This document shows, one piece after another, positions 9,998-18,703 of a stretch of 64,000 nt of DNA. Every line of letters begins with the position of its first letter. Position 1 is the first letter of the stretch. A program made the translations under genes and the position numbers. The notes beneath the pieces were generated by a model, which was given only the letters and a program-made list of their open reading frames with translations, ran no database searches and was not told the origin of the DNA. Source of the DNA: Exiguobacterium sp. (GTDB lineage: Bacteria > Bacillota > Bacilli > Exiguobacteriales > Exiguobacteriaceae); the NCBI RefSeq assembly GCF_020832205.1, contig NZ_JAFIFD010000024.1, forward strand, positions 44,224 to 108,223, given 5' to 3'.

Positions 9998-10030
9998 TTA
10001 GGGAGCGTTAGAAAAGGGAGGAATATTCTT

Positions 10031-10813
10031 ATGAAAAAACCACTATTGACACTAACGGCACTCGCTGGCCTTAGTTTAGGAGTCGCTGCTCCAGCTTCGG
10101 CAGCATCAACACACACAGTTCAGTCTGGAGATACATTGTATCGTATCGCCGTGAACAACAACGTCTCTGTAAACGACATTAAACAAGCGAACGGCTTAAA
10201 CTCAAATATGATCTACCCGAACCAAGTATTGAAACTTGGCAAGGCAGAAGCAAAAGCTTCGAACTCATCTAATACGTATACAGTTAAATCAGGCGACACG
10301 TTGTATCGAATCGCGACTAACAACGGCGTCACTGTCAACCAATTGATGACTTGGAACGGTCTCTCATCGGATCTTATCTTCCCAGGTCAACAATTCGCGG
10401 TGAAAGGCGCAGCCGCTGCATCAGTAGCGAATAACGCCCCTGCAGCGAAACCAAAAGCTTCAACATCTACACCTGTGACGAAACAGTCTACGTCGACAAC
10501 GCAAACTCAAGCTCCGGCTTCGGGTAAGACGATGACAGTTGAAGCCACAGCTTATACACCATACTGTGCAGGATGCTCAGGTATCACAGCAACAGGAATC
10601 GACGTCCGTTCAAACCCGAACCAAAAAGTCATCGCGGTTGACCCTTCAGTCATCCCGCTCGGCTCTAAAGTTTATGTTGAAGGTTACGGCGAAGCCATCG
10701 CTGGAGACACTGGCGGCGCAATCAAAGGGAACAAAATCGATCTCTTGATGCCGACACAAGAACAAGCGATCCAATTTGGTCGTCAATCTGTCAAAATCAC
10801 AGTATTAAACTAA
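10031..10813 (+). CDS. LysM and 3D domain cell-wall protein
   Basis: A 260-residue exported protein. After a signal peptide (cleavage near ASAASTH) come two LysM modules at about 26-70 and 80-125 (TVQSGDTLYRIAVNNNVSVN and TVKSGDTLYRIATNNGVTVN), a Ser/Thr/Pro-rich linker, and a C-terminal 3D domain (TAYTPYCAGCSGITATGIDV ... GDTGGAIKGNKIDLLMPT). The three aspartates that name the domain are present. LysM binds peptidoglycan and the 3D domain is the MltA-like fold found in YocH and Rpf/Sps proteins, so a wall hydrolase role is likely. A GGGAGGAAT site precedes the ATG at 10031. Confidence 0.92.
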   Translation: MKKPLLTLTALAGLSLGVAAPASAASTHTVQSGDTLYRIAVNNNVSVNDIKQANGLNSNMIYPNQVLKLGKAEAKASNSSNTYTVKSGDTLYRIATNNGVTVNQLMTWNGLSSDLIFPGQQFAVKGAAAASVANNAPAAKPKASTSTPVTKQSTSTTQTQAPASGKTMTVEATAYTPYCAGCSGITATGIDVRSNPNQKVIAVDPSVIPLGSKVYVEGYGEAIAGDTGGAIKGNKIDLLMPTQEQAIQFGRQSVKITVLN

Positions 10814-10826
10814 TTCGTACGACCCC

Positions 10827-10855
10827 AAAAACACCGCATACGCGGTGTTTTTTTG
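10827..10855 (+). terminator. terminator of the LysM-3D gene
   Basis: AAAACACCGC pairs with GCGGTGTTTT around a loop of about five bases and is followed by a T-run. Confidence 0.85.
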
Positions 10856-10909
10856 TGTCTTCATCTTTGACGATGGCGGGTAAACAACAGGAAAGGGAAG
10901 GTGAATCAA

Positions 10910-12376
10910 ATGCTGACGACAGAAATCATCTTAAGCGTGCTCGGGATGATCTTGATCATTCTGAACATGATATTCGCCATCACCATCATCTTTTTCGAAC
11001 GACGCGACATCGGCTCGACGTGGGCCTGGCTTCTCGTCTTGTTCTTTTTGCCGCTCGTCGGCTTCTTCATCTATATCTTCTTCGGACGCTTGATCAAGTC
11101 GAACAATTTTTATCAAGTCGATGAAGAACGACGGATCGAATACGCTCATCACGTCCAACAACAGCTCGACGAACTAGACGCAAGGCAAGACTTGTTCACG
11201 AGCGATCCGCTCCTATCGAAGTACCGGCGCCTCGCCCGTCTGAACTTGCTGTCGACGAACGCCCTCGTGACGTATCATAACGCCATTCAAGTCATTCATG
11301 ATGGGGAGCAGAAGTTTGAGGCATTGTTTCATGATATCGATGCGGCAACGAGCGAAATCAACATCCAATACTACATCATCCAAAACGATTCGCTCGGCCA
11401 AGCGCTCATCGCTGCTCTCACGGAGCGGGCGAAGCAAGGTGTCCGTGTCCGTCTCTTGTATGACGCGGTCGGATCCCGTGGCTTGCGGCGGCATCATTTC
11501 AAAGAGCTGCTCGCCCATGGAGGTGAAGTGAAATCGTTCTTTCCGTCACGGCTTGGCATCAACTTCCGTGTCAACAACCGGAACCACCGCAAGTTGTGTG
11601 TCATCGATGGCGAAATCGGCTATATCGGTGGCTTCAATGTCGGTAATGAGTATTTAGGGACGAATCGACAGTTCGGCTATTGGCGCGACGTTCACTTGCG
11701 CATCCGAGGTGAAGCCGTGCGCGAGCTGCTCGAACGTTTCCTGCTCGACTGGAACCGCTCCGTCCCGACAAAGCAGAAGACGGAGAAAGAAGCGTTCGTC
11801 TGGCCGCAAGGGACGCTTGACACATTCGCTGCACCGGTCCAAATCGTCACGTCGGGCCCGAATTCGACGACCGAGCATTTGAAAAACATGCTCGTCAAAA
11901 TGATCACCGAGGCGAAAGACGCCATCTATATCCAAACCCCTTACTTCATCCCTGACGCGAGTTTCCTTGATGCGTGTCGAATCGCGCTCATGTCCGGGAC
12001 AAAGATCCATTTGATGATCCCGAACAAACCGGACCATATGTTTGTCTACTGGGCGACGTACGCCAACGCGGCCGAACTCGTCCGTTACGGCGCTGACGTC
12101 TACACGTATGAGAAAGGGTTTTTGCACGCGAAGACGCTCGTCATCGATCATGAGGTCGCCTCGATCGGGACGACGAACATCGACGCCCGAAGTTTTCATT
12201 TGAATTTCGAGATTTCGGCCCTCGTCTATGATGAGACGGTCGCCCGTTCTGTCATCGAGGCGTTCGAGCGTGATACGGCATGCGCCGAACGATTGACGAT
12301 CGAGCGCTACGAGACGCGGACGAAATGGATTCGCTTCAAAGAGAGCGTATCCCGGTTGCTCAGCCCGATCTTATAA
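10910..12376 (+). CDS. cls: cardiolipin synthase
   Basis: A 488-residue membrane enzyme. Two hydrophobic helices (about 5-60) are followed by two phospholipase D domains with the HKD motifs HRKLCVIDGEIGYIGGFN and HAKTLVIDHEVASIGTTN. It joins two phosphatidylglycerol molecules into cardiolipin and glycerol at the cytoplasmic membrane. Length and helix-PLD-PLD order match bacterial Cls. I chose the ATG at 10910, 7 bases after GGAAGGTG; a GTG three codons earlier is also in frame. Monocistronic, with a shared terminator downstream. Confidence 0.93.
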   Translation: MLTTEIILSVLGMILIILNMIFAITIIFFERRDIGSTWAWLLVLFFLPLVGFFIYIFFGRLIKSNNFYQVDEERRIEYAHHVQQQLDELDARQDLFTSDPLLSKYRRLARLNLLSTNALVTYHNAIQVIHDGEQKFEALFHDIDAATSEINIQYYIIQNDSLGQALIAALTERAKQGVRVRLLYDAVGSRGLRRHHFKELLAHGGEVKSFFPSRLGINFRVNNRNHRKLCVIDGEIGYIGGFNVGNEYLGTNRQFGYWRDVHLRIRGEAVRELLERFLLDWNRSVPTKQKTEKEAFVWPQGTLDTFAAPVQIVTSGPNSTTEHLKNMLVKMITEAKDAIYIQTPYFIPDASFLDACRIALMSGTKIHLMIPNKPDHMFVYWATYANAAELVRYGADVYTYEKGFLHAKTLVIDHEVASIGTTNIDARSFHLNFEISALVYDETVARSVIEAFERDTACAERLTIERYETRTKWIRFKESVSRLLSPIL

Positions 12377-12379
12377 GAA

Positions 12380-12420
12380 AAGACCAGCGCTGGACCCTTC
12401 AAGGTCGCGCTGGTCTTATT
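12380..12420. terminator. bidirectional terminator after cls
   Basis: AAGACCAGCGC and GCGCTGGTCTT form a perfect 11-bp stem. It overlaps the end of the converging gene at 12416. Confidence 0.8.
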
Positions 12421-13393
12421 GTTTGAGCACTTTTTTGACATGTTGCTCGAACGCTTCGACAATCGGGTTCGGGGCATCCTTCTCCCCGTATTCGGCCGCC
12501 TCGAGCCAAGAGGCAAAGAGCGGGGCGTCGGTGAACCGGATGCGTGTCAGCCAATCATGCGCCGTCTCTTCTCGATGACGCGGATGAGCCTTCTCGAGCC
12601 GTCGCCCGGCATCGAGTAACCGGACATGCTTCGGTGTCCGCACGGCACGTGACGACCGCATGTGCGGCGTATGGGTCCGTCTTGGTACGACCGCGTCTTC
12701 TTGTACCTCGTTCCGCTTTCGCACATAGAAGAACAAAGCGAGACCCGCGACCAGTAAGAAAATGAAGAATCCGAGGAAGAGCATCGTCTGATTCGACGCC
12801 GTCTCGAAGAACGTCTCATTCGTCATCGTCTCCGCATCGAGGTTCGGGTTGTCCGGCACCATGAAGCGGTTCACCCGGTCCGACGGGTCGAGCGTGATGC
12901 CGTCGAACCAACCGCCAAGCCACATGAGGAACGGACTGACCCATGCGACCAAGTCCCCGAACAAGAGCTCTTTCACCGTACGGAGAAGCAAGGCGAGGAC
13001 GAGACCGACGGTGAGCCCGATGAAGAGCATCGACAACATCCGTTTGTAGTCACGTCGGTAATAGAGGCTCCGTTGCCAGAACAAGAACAGGAACGGAAAC
13101 GCAATCATCGCGAGCGGCTGCGACGCCGGCGGGAACAACCAATCGGCGATAAGGAACAGAACGCTCGCGATCGCGTAGCGGTCCGTCCAGTCGAGCGTCC
13201 GGATGAAGGCATGGACGTATGTGAACAAGAGCAACGTGATGCTCATCTCATAGGAAAAGAAAAGCGCCGCGACGCTTAACGCTGTCTGAGCCCCAAGTTG
13301 CCAATTGCGCGGCAGACGGAGGGTGAAGAGATAGACGAGCGGGAAGACGTGACCGACATAGAAGGCGGCAAATACCCACCACAACAGTTTCAT
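12416..13393 (-). CDS. membrane protein of a MoxR/DUF58 operon, without transglutaminase domain
   Basis: A 325-residue protein with about six helices in the first ~170 residues, a short outside loop of about 45 residues, another helix (about 205-228), and a basic cytoplasmic tail ending in a DUF4129-like stretch (ETAHDWLTRIRFTDAPLFASWLE). In most MoxR-DUF58 operons the third protein carries a transglutaminase core in that outside loop; here the loop is too short and no Cys-His-Asp triad is visible. Its ATG overlaps the DUF58 stop (ATGA), so it is the last gene of a three-gene operon. The function is unknown; a membrane or wall-maturation role is an inference. Confidence 0.75.
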   Translation of the reverse strand: MKLLWWVFAAFYVGHVFPLVYLFTLRLPRNWQLGAQTALSVAALFFSYEMSITLLLFTYVHAFIRTLDWTDRYAIASVLFLIADWLFPPASQPLAMIAFPFLFLFWQRSLYYRRDYKRMLSMLFIGLTVGLVLALLLRTVKELLFGDLVAWVSPFLMWLGGWFDGITLDPSDRVNRFMVPDNPNLDAETMTNETFFETASNQTMLFLGFFIFLLVAGLALFFYVRKRNEVQEDAVVPRRTHTPHMRSSRAVRTPKHVRLLDAGRRLEKAHPRHREETAHDWLTRIRFTDAPLFASWLEAAEYGEKDAPNPIVEAFEQHVKKVLKQ

Positions 13394-14418
13394 CGTCCGT
13401 CACCTCCAAGGCGAAGAATCGACTGGCTGCCCCCGTACTTCGCGACTTTCCGTTCGAACAACGACCGCGCGAGCGGGAAGTCACGCTCTGATAGACAAGC
13501 GAGCGTTGTCATCACTTTGCGGAAATGGGTCTCACCGCTTCCCGGGGCAAGGTCGTACGTGATGCCGTCTTTTGTGAGCGTCGGCACGATGAGTCCGTAG
13601 CTCGCGTTCTCTTTCTCGAAGTCGCGGCATAATGCGGCTGCCTGTGAGATCAACCGCTCCATCTGATGGGTGAGGGCGCGCCCGTCTTTCGTCAGCAAGT
13701 CGAGGACGACGACGTACTCGTTCGCCTGGACGGGTTGCTCGGTCCGGGCGAGCAGTTCCCCCGTCTTCGCGTACGCTGACCAGTATAGTTGTCGCATCGG
13801 CTGTCCGTGGTACGGCGCCACCGATTGGAACGTCTCCGGGTCGCGATAAGCACTATGACGTACCATCTCTTCTCCCGGTAACGTCGGAGGTCGTTTCGGG
13901 ATCGGATATGGCAAAAAGTCTGGAAAGACGTAACCGATCCGTTCGAGCGGTTCTTCTTTATAGAGCGAGAACATGCGGAGCGGGTCGCGAATCTCCATGC
14001 CGATCGCTTCGATCCGAATCGGTCCGCGTTTGATTGCCTTTAGCGGCAACGTATACCCGACTTCCGCTTCCCGGCCGACATAGTTCTCTTGGCGCCAAAA
14101 CGCGTGGTCCTCCGAATCGACGGTCGGATGCAGGTAACCCGACAACCGGACGACGCCGAGCGGCACCGGCGCCGTCGACAGCAAGTTGATCGTATACGTC
14201 TCCTCGTCCCCCGGGAACAGCTTCAACTCATCGGTCACGTCGACATGCACATGATCGGCGAGACGGAACAACAGCTCCGGCATGATGAGCGCATACAGGC
14301 TGAAGCCGAGAATCGCACTCGCGAGGAAGACGTTGCCGTACAGAGCGATGAACACCCCGACGACGAACAAGAGCCACATATACCCGGACTCGAGGTAGCG
14401 AGGGCTGACGAGTTGCAT
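13390..14418 (-). CDS. DUF58 domain protein
   Basis: A 342-residue protein with two N-terminal helices (WLLFVVGVFIALYGNVFLASAILGFSLYALI), a beta-rich middle and the DUF58 core at about 190-240 (GEEMVRHSAYRDPETFQSVA, then RQLYWSAYAKTGELLARTEQP), followed by a vWA-like region (YVVVLDLLTKDGR). DUF58 proteins are usually encoded beside MoxR ATPases and a transglutaminase-like membrane protein. The start at 14418 is one base after the moxR stop and has AGAGGTGTGA in front. The arrangement TGA-C-ATG and the ATGA overlap downstream show tight translational coupling. Confidence 0.9.
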   Translation of the reverse strand: MQLVSPRYLESGYMWLLFVVGVFIALYGNVFLASAILGFSLYALIMPELLFRLADHVHVDVTDELKLFPGDEETYTINLLSTAPVPLGVVRLSGYLHPTVDSEDHAFWRQENYVGREAEVGYTLPLKAIKRGPIRIEAIGMEIRDPLRMFSLYKEEPLERIGYVFPDFLPYPIPKRPPTLPGEEMVRHSAYRDPETFQSVAPYHGQPMRQLYWSAYAKTGELLARTEQPVQANEYVVVLDLLTKDGRALTHQMERLISQAAALCRDFEKENASYGLIVPTLTKDGITYDLAPGSGETHFRKVMTTLACLSERDFPLARSLFERKVAKYGGSQSILRLGGDGR

Positions 14419-14419
14419 G

Positions 14420-15328
14420 TCACACCTCTGATGGGACCGCGATGGTCTCAAGAACAGACTTGATGAGTTTTGCCGGTTTCGTCTTGAGCGACGCCTCGAC
14501 CGTCAGTACGACACGGTGGCCAAGAATCGGCAAGGCGAGCGCCCGAATGTCTTCCGGTGACACGTAATCGCGTCCGTCCATGAAAGCGTGGGCCCGTGCT
14601 GCCATCGTATAGGCAAGCGTCGCACGCGGGCTCGGACCGACCTCGATGTCCCGGTGATGGCGTAGCGCCTCGACGAAATCGAGGAGATAATCCTCTATCG
14701 CCTCGTGGAACGTCACGTCACGGACCGCTTGTTGCATCTTGGCGAGTTCGTCTTGTTTCAGCGTGAACGGCGCCGCACTCAAATGTTCGTTCCGAAGCAG
14801 TCGACGTTCCGATTCACGAGATAACGGTGCGAGCGACAGTTTGAACAAGAAACGGTCAAGTTGGGCTTGTGGGAGCGGGAACGTGCCTTGCCCGTCGAAC
14901 GGGTTTTGCGTCGCGATGACGAAAAACGGGTCCGGTAGACGGAGTGAGACTTCCCCGAGTGTCACTTGGCGTTCCTGCATCGCCTCAAGGAGTGCGGATT
15001 GCGTCCGTGGCGTCGTCCGGTTGATCTCATCGACGAGCAAGATCGATGTGAAGATTGGTCCAGTCCGGCGCTCGAATGAACCGGTCGTCGGATTGAACAG
15101 CTCCATCCCTAAAATATCGCTCGGAAGCGTGTCCGGCGTACATTGCACCCGTTGGAAGGCAGCAGACACGGAAGAGGCGAGACTCCGTGCGAGCGTCGTC
15201 TTCCCGGTCCCCGGCCGGTCTTCAAGCAGTACGTGTCCGCCAGAAAGGAGGGCGATCGTCGACAGCTTGATGGCTTTCGACTGTCCGATCACCTGGTCGT
15301 TCAAATATGTGGTCCATGGTTGTATCAT
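14420..15328 (-). CDS. MoxR family AAA+ ATPase
   Basis: A 302-residue MoxR ATPase. Walker A is EDRPGTGKTT (K43), Walker B is ILLVDEINR, followed by the sensor region (FVIATQNPFDGQGTFPLPQAQLDRF) and arginine-finger region. The C-terminal lid domain contains HRDIEVGPSPRATLAYTMAA. MoxR proteins are chaperone-like and work with DUF58/vWA partners, both encoded directly downstream. I chose the ATG at 15328, which follows GGGGGAACTAAA. Confidence 0.92.
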   Translation of the reverse strand: MIQPWTTYLNDQVIGQSKAIKLSTIALLSGGHVLLEDRPGTGKTTLARSLASSVSAAFQRVQCTPDTLPSDILGMELFNPTTGSFERRTGPIFTSILLVDEINRTTPRTQSALLEAMQERQVTLGEVSLRLPDPFFVIATQNPFDGQGTFPLPQAQLDRFLFKLSLAPLSRESERRLLRNEHLSAAPFTLKQDELAKMQQAVRDVTFHEAIEDYLLDFVEALRHHRDIEVGPSPRATLAYTMAARAHAFMDGRDYVSPEDIRALALPILGHRVVLTVEASLKTKPAKLIKSVLETIAVPSEV

Positions 15329-15364
15329 TTTAGTTCCCCCGTCTTTTTCTGAATATTTAAGAAA

Positions 15365-15370
15365 ATCATA
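15365..15370 (-). promoter_or_regulatory. extended -10 element upstream of moxR
   Basis: On the minus strand TGCTATGAT gives an extended -10 (TGnTATGAT) about 37 bases before the moxR ATG. No good -35 is visible. Confidence 0.45.
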
Positions 15371-15400
15371 GCACATTAAAACGCTCGTATGATACGAAAA

Positions 15401-15431
15401 GAAAAAACGATGACGGCAGCGTCATCGTTTC
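15401..15431 (-). terminator. terminator of the amino-acid ABC genes
   Basis: On the minus strand a 10-bp stem (AACGATGACG / CGTCATCGTT) with a four-base loop runs into TTTTTTC. It overlaps the permease stop codon. Confidence 0.85.
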
Positions 15432-16117
15432 GGTGAATCCAAGTAGCGTTCAAAATGCCGTTCGAGCCAGTCTTGGAAGAACGACATGAACGTGCAGATG
15501 CCCCAATAGATGAGGGCGACGACCAAATAGACCGTCATGTAATCGAACTCGCGGCCCCCGACGATCTTCGCCTTGTTGAAGATCTCAGGGACGGTGATCA
15601 TGGCCGCGAGCGAGCTCGCTTTGATCAAGTCGAGAAACACGTTCGAGAGCGGGGGGAGCGCGATCCGTGTCGCTTGTGGCAAGATGACCCCTTTGAGCGT
15701 CAGCCACTTGTTCATCCCGAGCGAGCGGGCCGCTTCGACCTGTCCGTTATCCACTGCCCGAATCGAGGCCCGGATGATCTCGGCGATATAGGCGGCCGAG
15801 TTCAAACTGAACCCGATGATCGCCGCCGTCAACGCCGCAAACTGAATCCCGATGAACGGGAATCCGGAATATAAGATAAACAAAATGATCAGAATCGGGA
15901 CACCGCGCATGAACGAGATATAAAACGTCGACGGGAAGCGCAACAAACGCGACGGTGACAGCTTACCGAGGGCAAGGATGAGCCCGAGCACGAGTCCGAA
16001 GAACATGCTGACGAATGAGATCCATAGCGTGTTCGGCAGTCCTCCGAGAAGATACGGGAACGAGCGGATGGCCAAGTCGGCGTCAAAGATCGCCTCCCAT
16101 TTCACTCCTTCGAACAT
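15422..16117 (-). CDS. amino-acid ABC transporter permease
   Basis: A 231-residue permease of the HisM/GlnP/TcyB type with about five helices. The cytoplasmic EAA loop is QVEAARSLGMNKWLTLKGVILPQA, which docks an ATPase. It forms the membrane channel for the lipoprotein encoded two bases upstream. No ATP-binding subunit is encoded in this operon or elsewhere near it; the terminator follows at once. The ATPase is therefore presumably supplied from another locus. Confidence 0.9.
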   Translation of the reverse strand: MFEGVKWEAIFDADLAIRSFPYLLGGLPNTLWISFVSMFFGLVLGLILALGKLSPSRLLRFPSTFYISFMRGVPILIILFILYSGFPFIGIQFAALTAAIIGFSLNSAAYIAEIIRASIRAVDNGQVEAARSLGMNKWLTLKGVILPQATRIALPPLSNVFLDLIKASSLAAMITVPEIFNKAKIVGGREFDYMTVYLVVALIYWGICTFMSFFQDWLERHFERYLDSPKR

Positions 16118-16119
16118 GC

Positions 16120-16968
16120 TCAGTCCAATTCGACGATCGTCGCATCGACGTCCGGCTCGACCGAGACGTCCGCGCCGTTATAGAACTTCTCCGACAATTC
16201 TTTCACCGTACCGTCCTCAAGCATCTCAGCGAGAACGCGGTCGATGTTTTGTTGCAACTCATCGTTCTCTTTCGCCATGAGGAACGCGACTTCTTGCGGG
16301 TTGTAGGCGATATCCGGGTGGATGGCGATATCAAACTCCGGGAAGAAGGCTAGGGCGAGCGTCTGCAAGTAGTAGTCGTTCAAGATGACATCGGTCCGCC
16401 CCGTCGAGACGTCACGAAGATACTGGTCGTTCGTCGCGTTATCATAGATCACTTCTTCTGCTCCGTACTGACGGGCCACTTCCATGAAGACGGTCGTCGC
16501 TTCACCAGCGGCTCTCTTGCCTTTCAAGTCCTCGAGCGAGTCGATGCCTGAGAGGTCACTCTTTCGGACGATGGCCGTCCCGTACGTGTACTTATAAGGC
16601 GTCGAGAACGCGAACTTTTCTTTCCGGTCTTCTGTGACCGAAATATCGTTCGCCGCGACGTCGACTTGCCCGTTTTGAACGCTCGTCAACATGTTGTCAA
16701 ACGCCATCTCTTTGAATTGAACCTCGAGGTCAAGCCGTTGCCCGATCTCTTTCATCAACTCGACATCGAATCCTGTCAACTCGTCGCTCTCTTCAGCCCG
16801 GAACGAAGCAGGGTAGAGCGTGCCGGCCGTACCGACCGTAAGTGTACCTTCTTCTTTGATCTCGTCCCAGCGCGAAGTCTCGGCCTGATCGGTGCTAGAA
16901 TCACCACACGCCGCGAGCGGGACAGCGAGTAATAGGGATGCTGCCAAACCTTTTGTCATACGTTTCAT
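16120..16968 (-). CDS. amino-acid ABC substrate-binding lipoprotein
   Basis: A 282-residue SBP of the polar amino-acid family (SBP_bac_3). The signal peptide ends in a lipobox (VPLAACGDS, Cys as lipid-modified residue). Family motifs include ELTGFDVELMKEIGQRLDLE and QVDVAANDISVTEDRKEKF. It captures an amino acid outside the membrane and hands it to the permease encoded downstream. Similarity in style to TcyA/YxeM proteins suggests cystine or an S-containing amino acid, but this is only a guess. AAGGAGG precedes the ATG, and a promoter is visible at 17000-17028. Confidence 0.9.
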   Translation of the reverse strand: MKRMTKGLAASLLLAVPLAACGDSSTDQAETSRWDEIKEEGTLTVGTAGTLYPASFRAEESDELTGFDVELMKEIGQRLDLEVQFKEMAFDNMLTSVQNGQVDVAANDISVTEDRKEKFAFSTPYKYTYGTAIVRKSDLSGIDSLEDLKGKRAAGEATTVFMEVARQYGAEEVIYDNATNDQYLRDVSTGRTDVILNDYYLQTLALAFFPEFDIAIHPDIAYNPQEVAFLMAKENDELQQNIDRVLAEMLEDGTVKELSEKFYNGADVSVEPDVDATIVELD

Positions 16969-16999
16969 TCAAGTTCCTCCTTAAGTTATCATCTGTCTA

Positions 17000-17028
17000 A
17001 AAATAGCATGACACTAGTCCTGTGGCAA
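17000..17028 (-). promoter_or_regulatory. promoter of the amino-acid ABC genes
   Basis: On the minus strand TTGCCA (17028-17023) and TATTTT (17005-17000) are 17 bases apart. The region from 17029 to 17352 is AT-rich and I see no convincing gene in it. Confidence 0.6.
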
Positions 17029-17352
17029 CTCCTAAACACTTTGAAACAGGCGATAAATTATATTTGAAACATAAATACATAAAGCGCTAACATGTCCTTG
17101 AATGAACGATTCAGTGAAGTGACACAGTTTATCTATTTATTCGAAACAGATATGAATTTGTATAAAAAGGATTTGAGCGGGTGGGGACGAACTACGTTCA
17201 AAAATGAACGAAATTGAGTCACCAAACCGTTAATGTTGACTATAGAGAAAGAGGATTTTCACATCAATATAGCAAATCATGTAAAATACGAATGGTATGC
17301 AGCTATCTTTGCATCCAATTACAATCATCTAGCTCCGGAGGATGGACCAACC

Positions 17353-17508
17353 ATGACATTTATGACTATGATCGTCGTTTTAATAATCGGCTTACTCACA
17401 CTTTTGATCGGACTATTTATGAAGAAAAGATGGGTTACCATCTTTTCCCTCATTCCGCTCGCGTTATCGCTTTGGAATTTCATGACCCTATTCTTTATGG
17501 GTATGTAA
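17353..17508 (+). CDS. small two-helix membrane protein (51 aa)
   Basis: A 51-residue protein made almost entirely of two hydrophobic helices, MIVVLIIGLLTLLIGLFM and IFSLIPLALSLWNFMTLFFM, separated by a basic turn (KKRW). GGAGGA lies 10 bases before the ATG at 17353. The frame is open back to 17233, but that part has no ribosome site. No family is recognised. It starts an AT-richer block with the next two genes. Confidence 0.55.
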   Translation: MTFMTMIVVLIIGLLTLLIGLFMKKRWVTIFSLIPLALSLWNFMTLFFMGM

Positions 17509-17548
17509 TGTGCGTGCGTGACGATCACAATAAAAGAAGGGGATGCGA

Positions 17549-17944
17549 ATGGCGAAATCGGAAAGATGCAACGTCAATAAAGAGGTGCCGGCTAAACTAG
17601 AATTGCAGGCTCTAATTGATGATAAAGACGGATTAAAACTCGTGTTTACCGATGCGGATGAGAACAACTATACATTCTTATTTGACGGACTTGTGTTTTC
17701 GTATCGAAATACAGACGAAGGAACGCTTTTCAAAATGCTAGACCATCTATACAAACATTATGACGCGGATTATTTTGGCGACTGGACACTCTTCCAAGTG
17801 ACCGATTCAAACTATTTGGAATGGCTAGCTGAAGAGTCAGACAACATTTACGAAAAAATCTATGATATTCACCATTATGTGTTCCTGACACCACATGATG
17901 TAATCGAAGTGTTGTCGACAGAACCTCCAAGTTTGATTTCATAA
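17549..17944 (+). CDS. hypothetical protein (131 aa)
   Basis: A small acidic soluble protein. It has a beta-rich N-terminal half (LELQALIDDKDGLKLVFTDA) and a helical end with SNYLEWLAEESDNIYEKIYD and HHYVFLTPHDVIEVLST. The look is of a small uncharacterised Bacilli family. AAGGGG lies 6 bases before the ATG at 17549; another ATG two codons earlier is possible. The function is unknown. Confidence 0.7.
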   Translation: MAKSERCNVNKEVPAKLELQALIDDKDGLKLVFTDADENNYTFLFDGLVFSYRNTDEGTLFKMLDHLYKHYDADYFGDWTLFQVTDSNYLEWLAEESDNIYEKIYDIHHYVFLTPHDVIEVLSTEPPSLIS

Positions 17945-18005
17945 CCGCCACTGTATGGCTAGTCTGAGGAGACGATATAGGAGCGGCCAAAAGGAGAAAG
18001 ATCCA

Positions 18006-18548
18006 ATGAGAGAATTCCTAGATATCTCGATTCAAGCGTTAAATGAGGATTCCGTCAGCGTCGTGAACGAGGCAAATGATCCGTTTCCAGTCATCGGGAA
18101 AATCATTCCGAGCTTTAGTGACGGAGTTTGGACGTATGAGGAACAGTTATATGGGAAAGTTCAAGAGACGAGATTCCCGGACGATTCACTGGACTGGTCT
18201 GAATACATCAATCGTGAGGACAAACAAGTATTCTTGGCATTCGATGAGACGGCTTGTATCGGACAAATCCGCGTCGTAAGAGACTGGAACCGTTTTGCAT
18301 ATATCGAGAACATCGCTGTGCAGAAAGCGTATCGAAACAGCGGGCTCGGTCATATGCTGATCGGTGTTGCAGAAACGTGGGCAAAAGAGCAATCGTTGCT
18401 TGGATTGTCGCTCGAAGCGCAGAACGATAATGTGATCGCGTGTCGATTTTATACGAAAGAAGGGTTCGAACTCGGTGGTGTGGATACGCTAAAGCAAACC
18501 GGCAATCCGAACATCGAACTGACGTTGTATTGGTACAAGATATTCTGA
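18006..18548 (+). CDS. GNAT acetyltransferase, streptothricin acetyltransferase (SatA) type
   Basis: A 180-residue GNAT protein. The N-terminal half (PVIGKIIPSFSDGVWTYEEQ, then EYINREDKQVFLAFDE) and the motif A stretch IAVQKAYRNSGLGHMLI resemble SatA of Bacillus, which acetylates the antibiotic streptothricin. The motif B end is NVIACRFYTKEGFELGGVDT. Resistance is inferred from family only. AAAAGGAGAAAGATCCA precedes the ATG at 18006, so the open frame before it is not used. Confidence 0.82.
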   Translation: MREFLDISIQALNEDSVSVVNEANDPFPVIGKIIPSFSDGVWTYEEQLYGKVQETRFPDDSLDWSEYINREDKQVFLAFDETACIGQIRVVRDWNRFAYIENIAVQKAYRNSGLGHMLIGVAETWAKEQSLLGLSLEAQNDNVIACRFYTKEGFELGGVDTLKQTGNPNIELTLYWYKIF

Positions 18549-18593
18549 GTTGCAGCTGAGAGGCGAGACGTCAAATCTGACATTGCGTTTCTC

Positions 18594-18680
<87 letters not shown>

Positions 18681-18703
18681 AATGTGAGATTGAGAGCTGA
18701 GAT

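Noticed and set aside
17214..17600. Open frame of 128 codons in the AT-rich stretch
   Set aside because: It overlaps the two-helix protein and the start of the next gene in a different frame and has no ribosome site.
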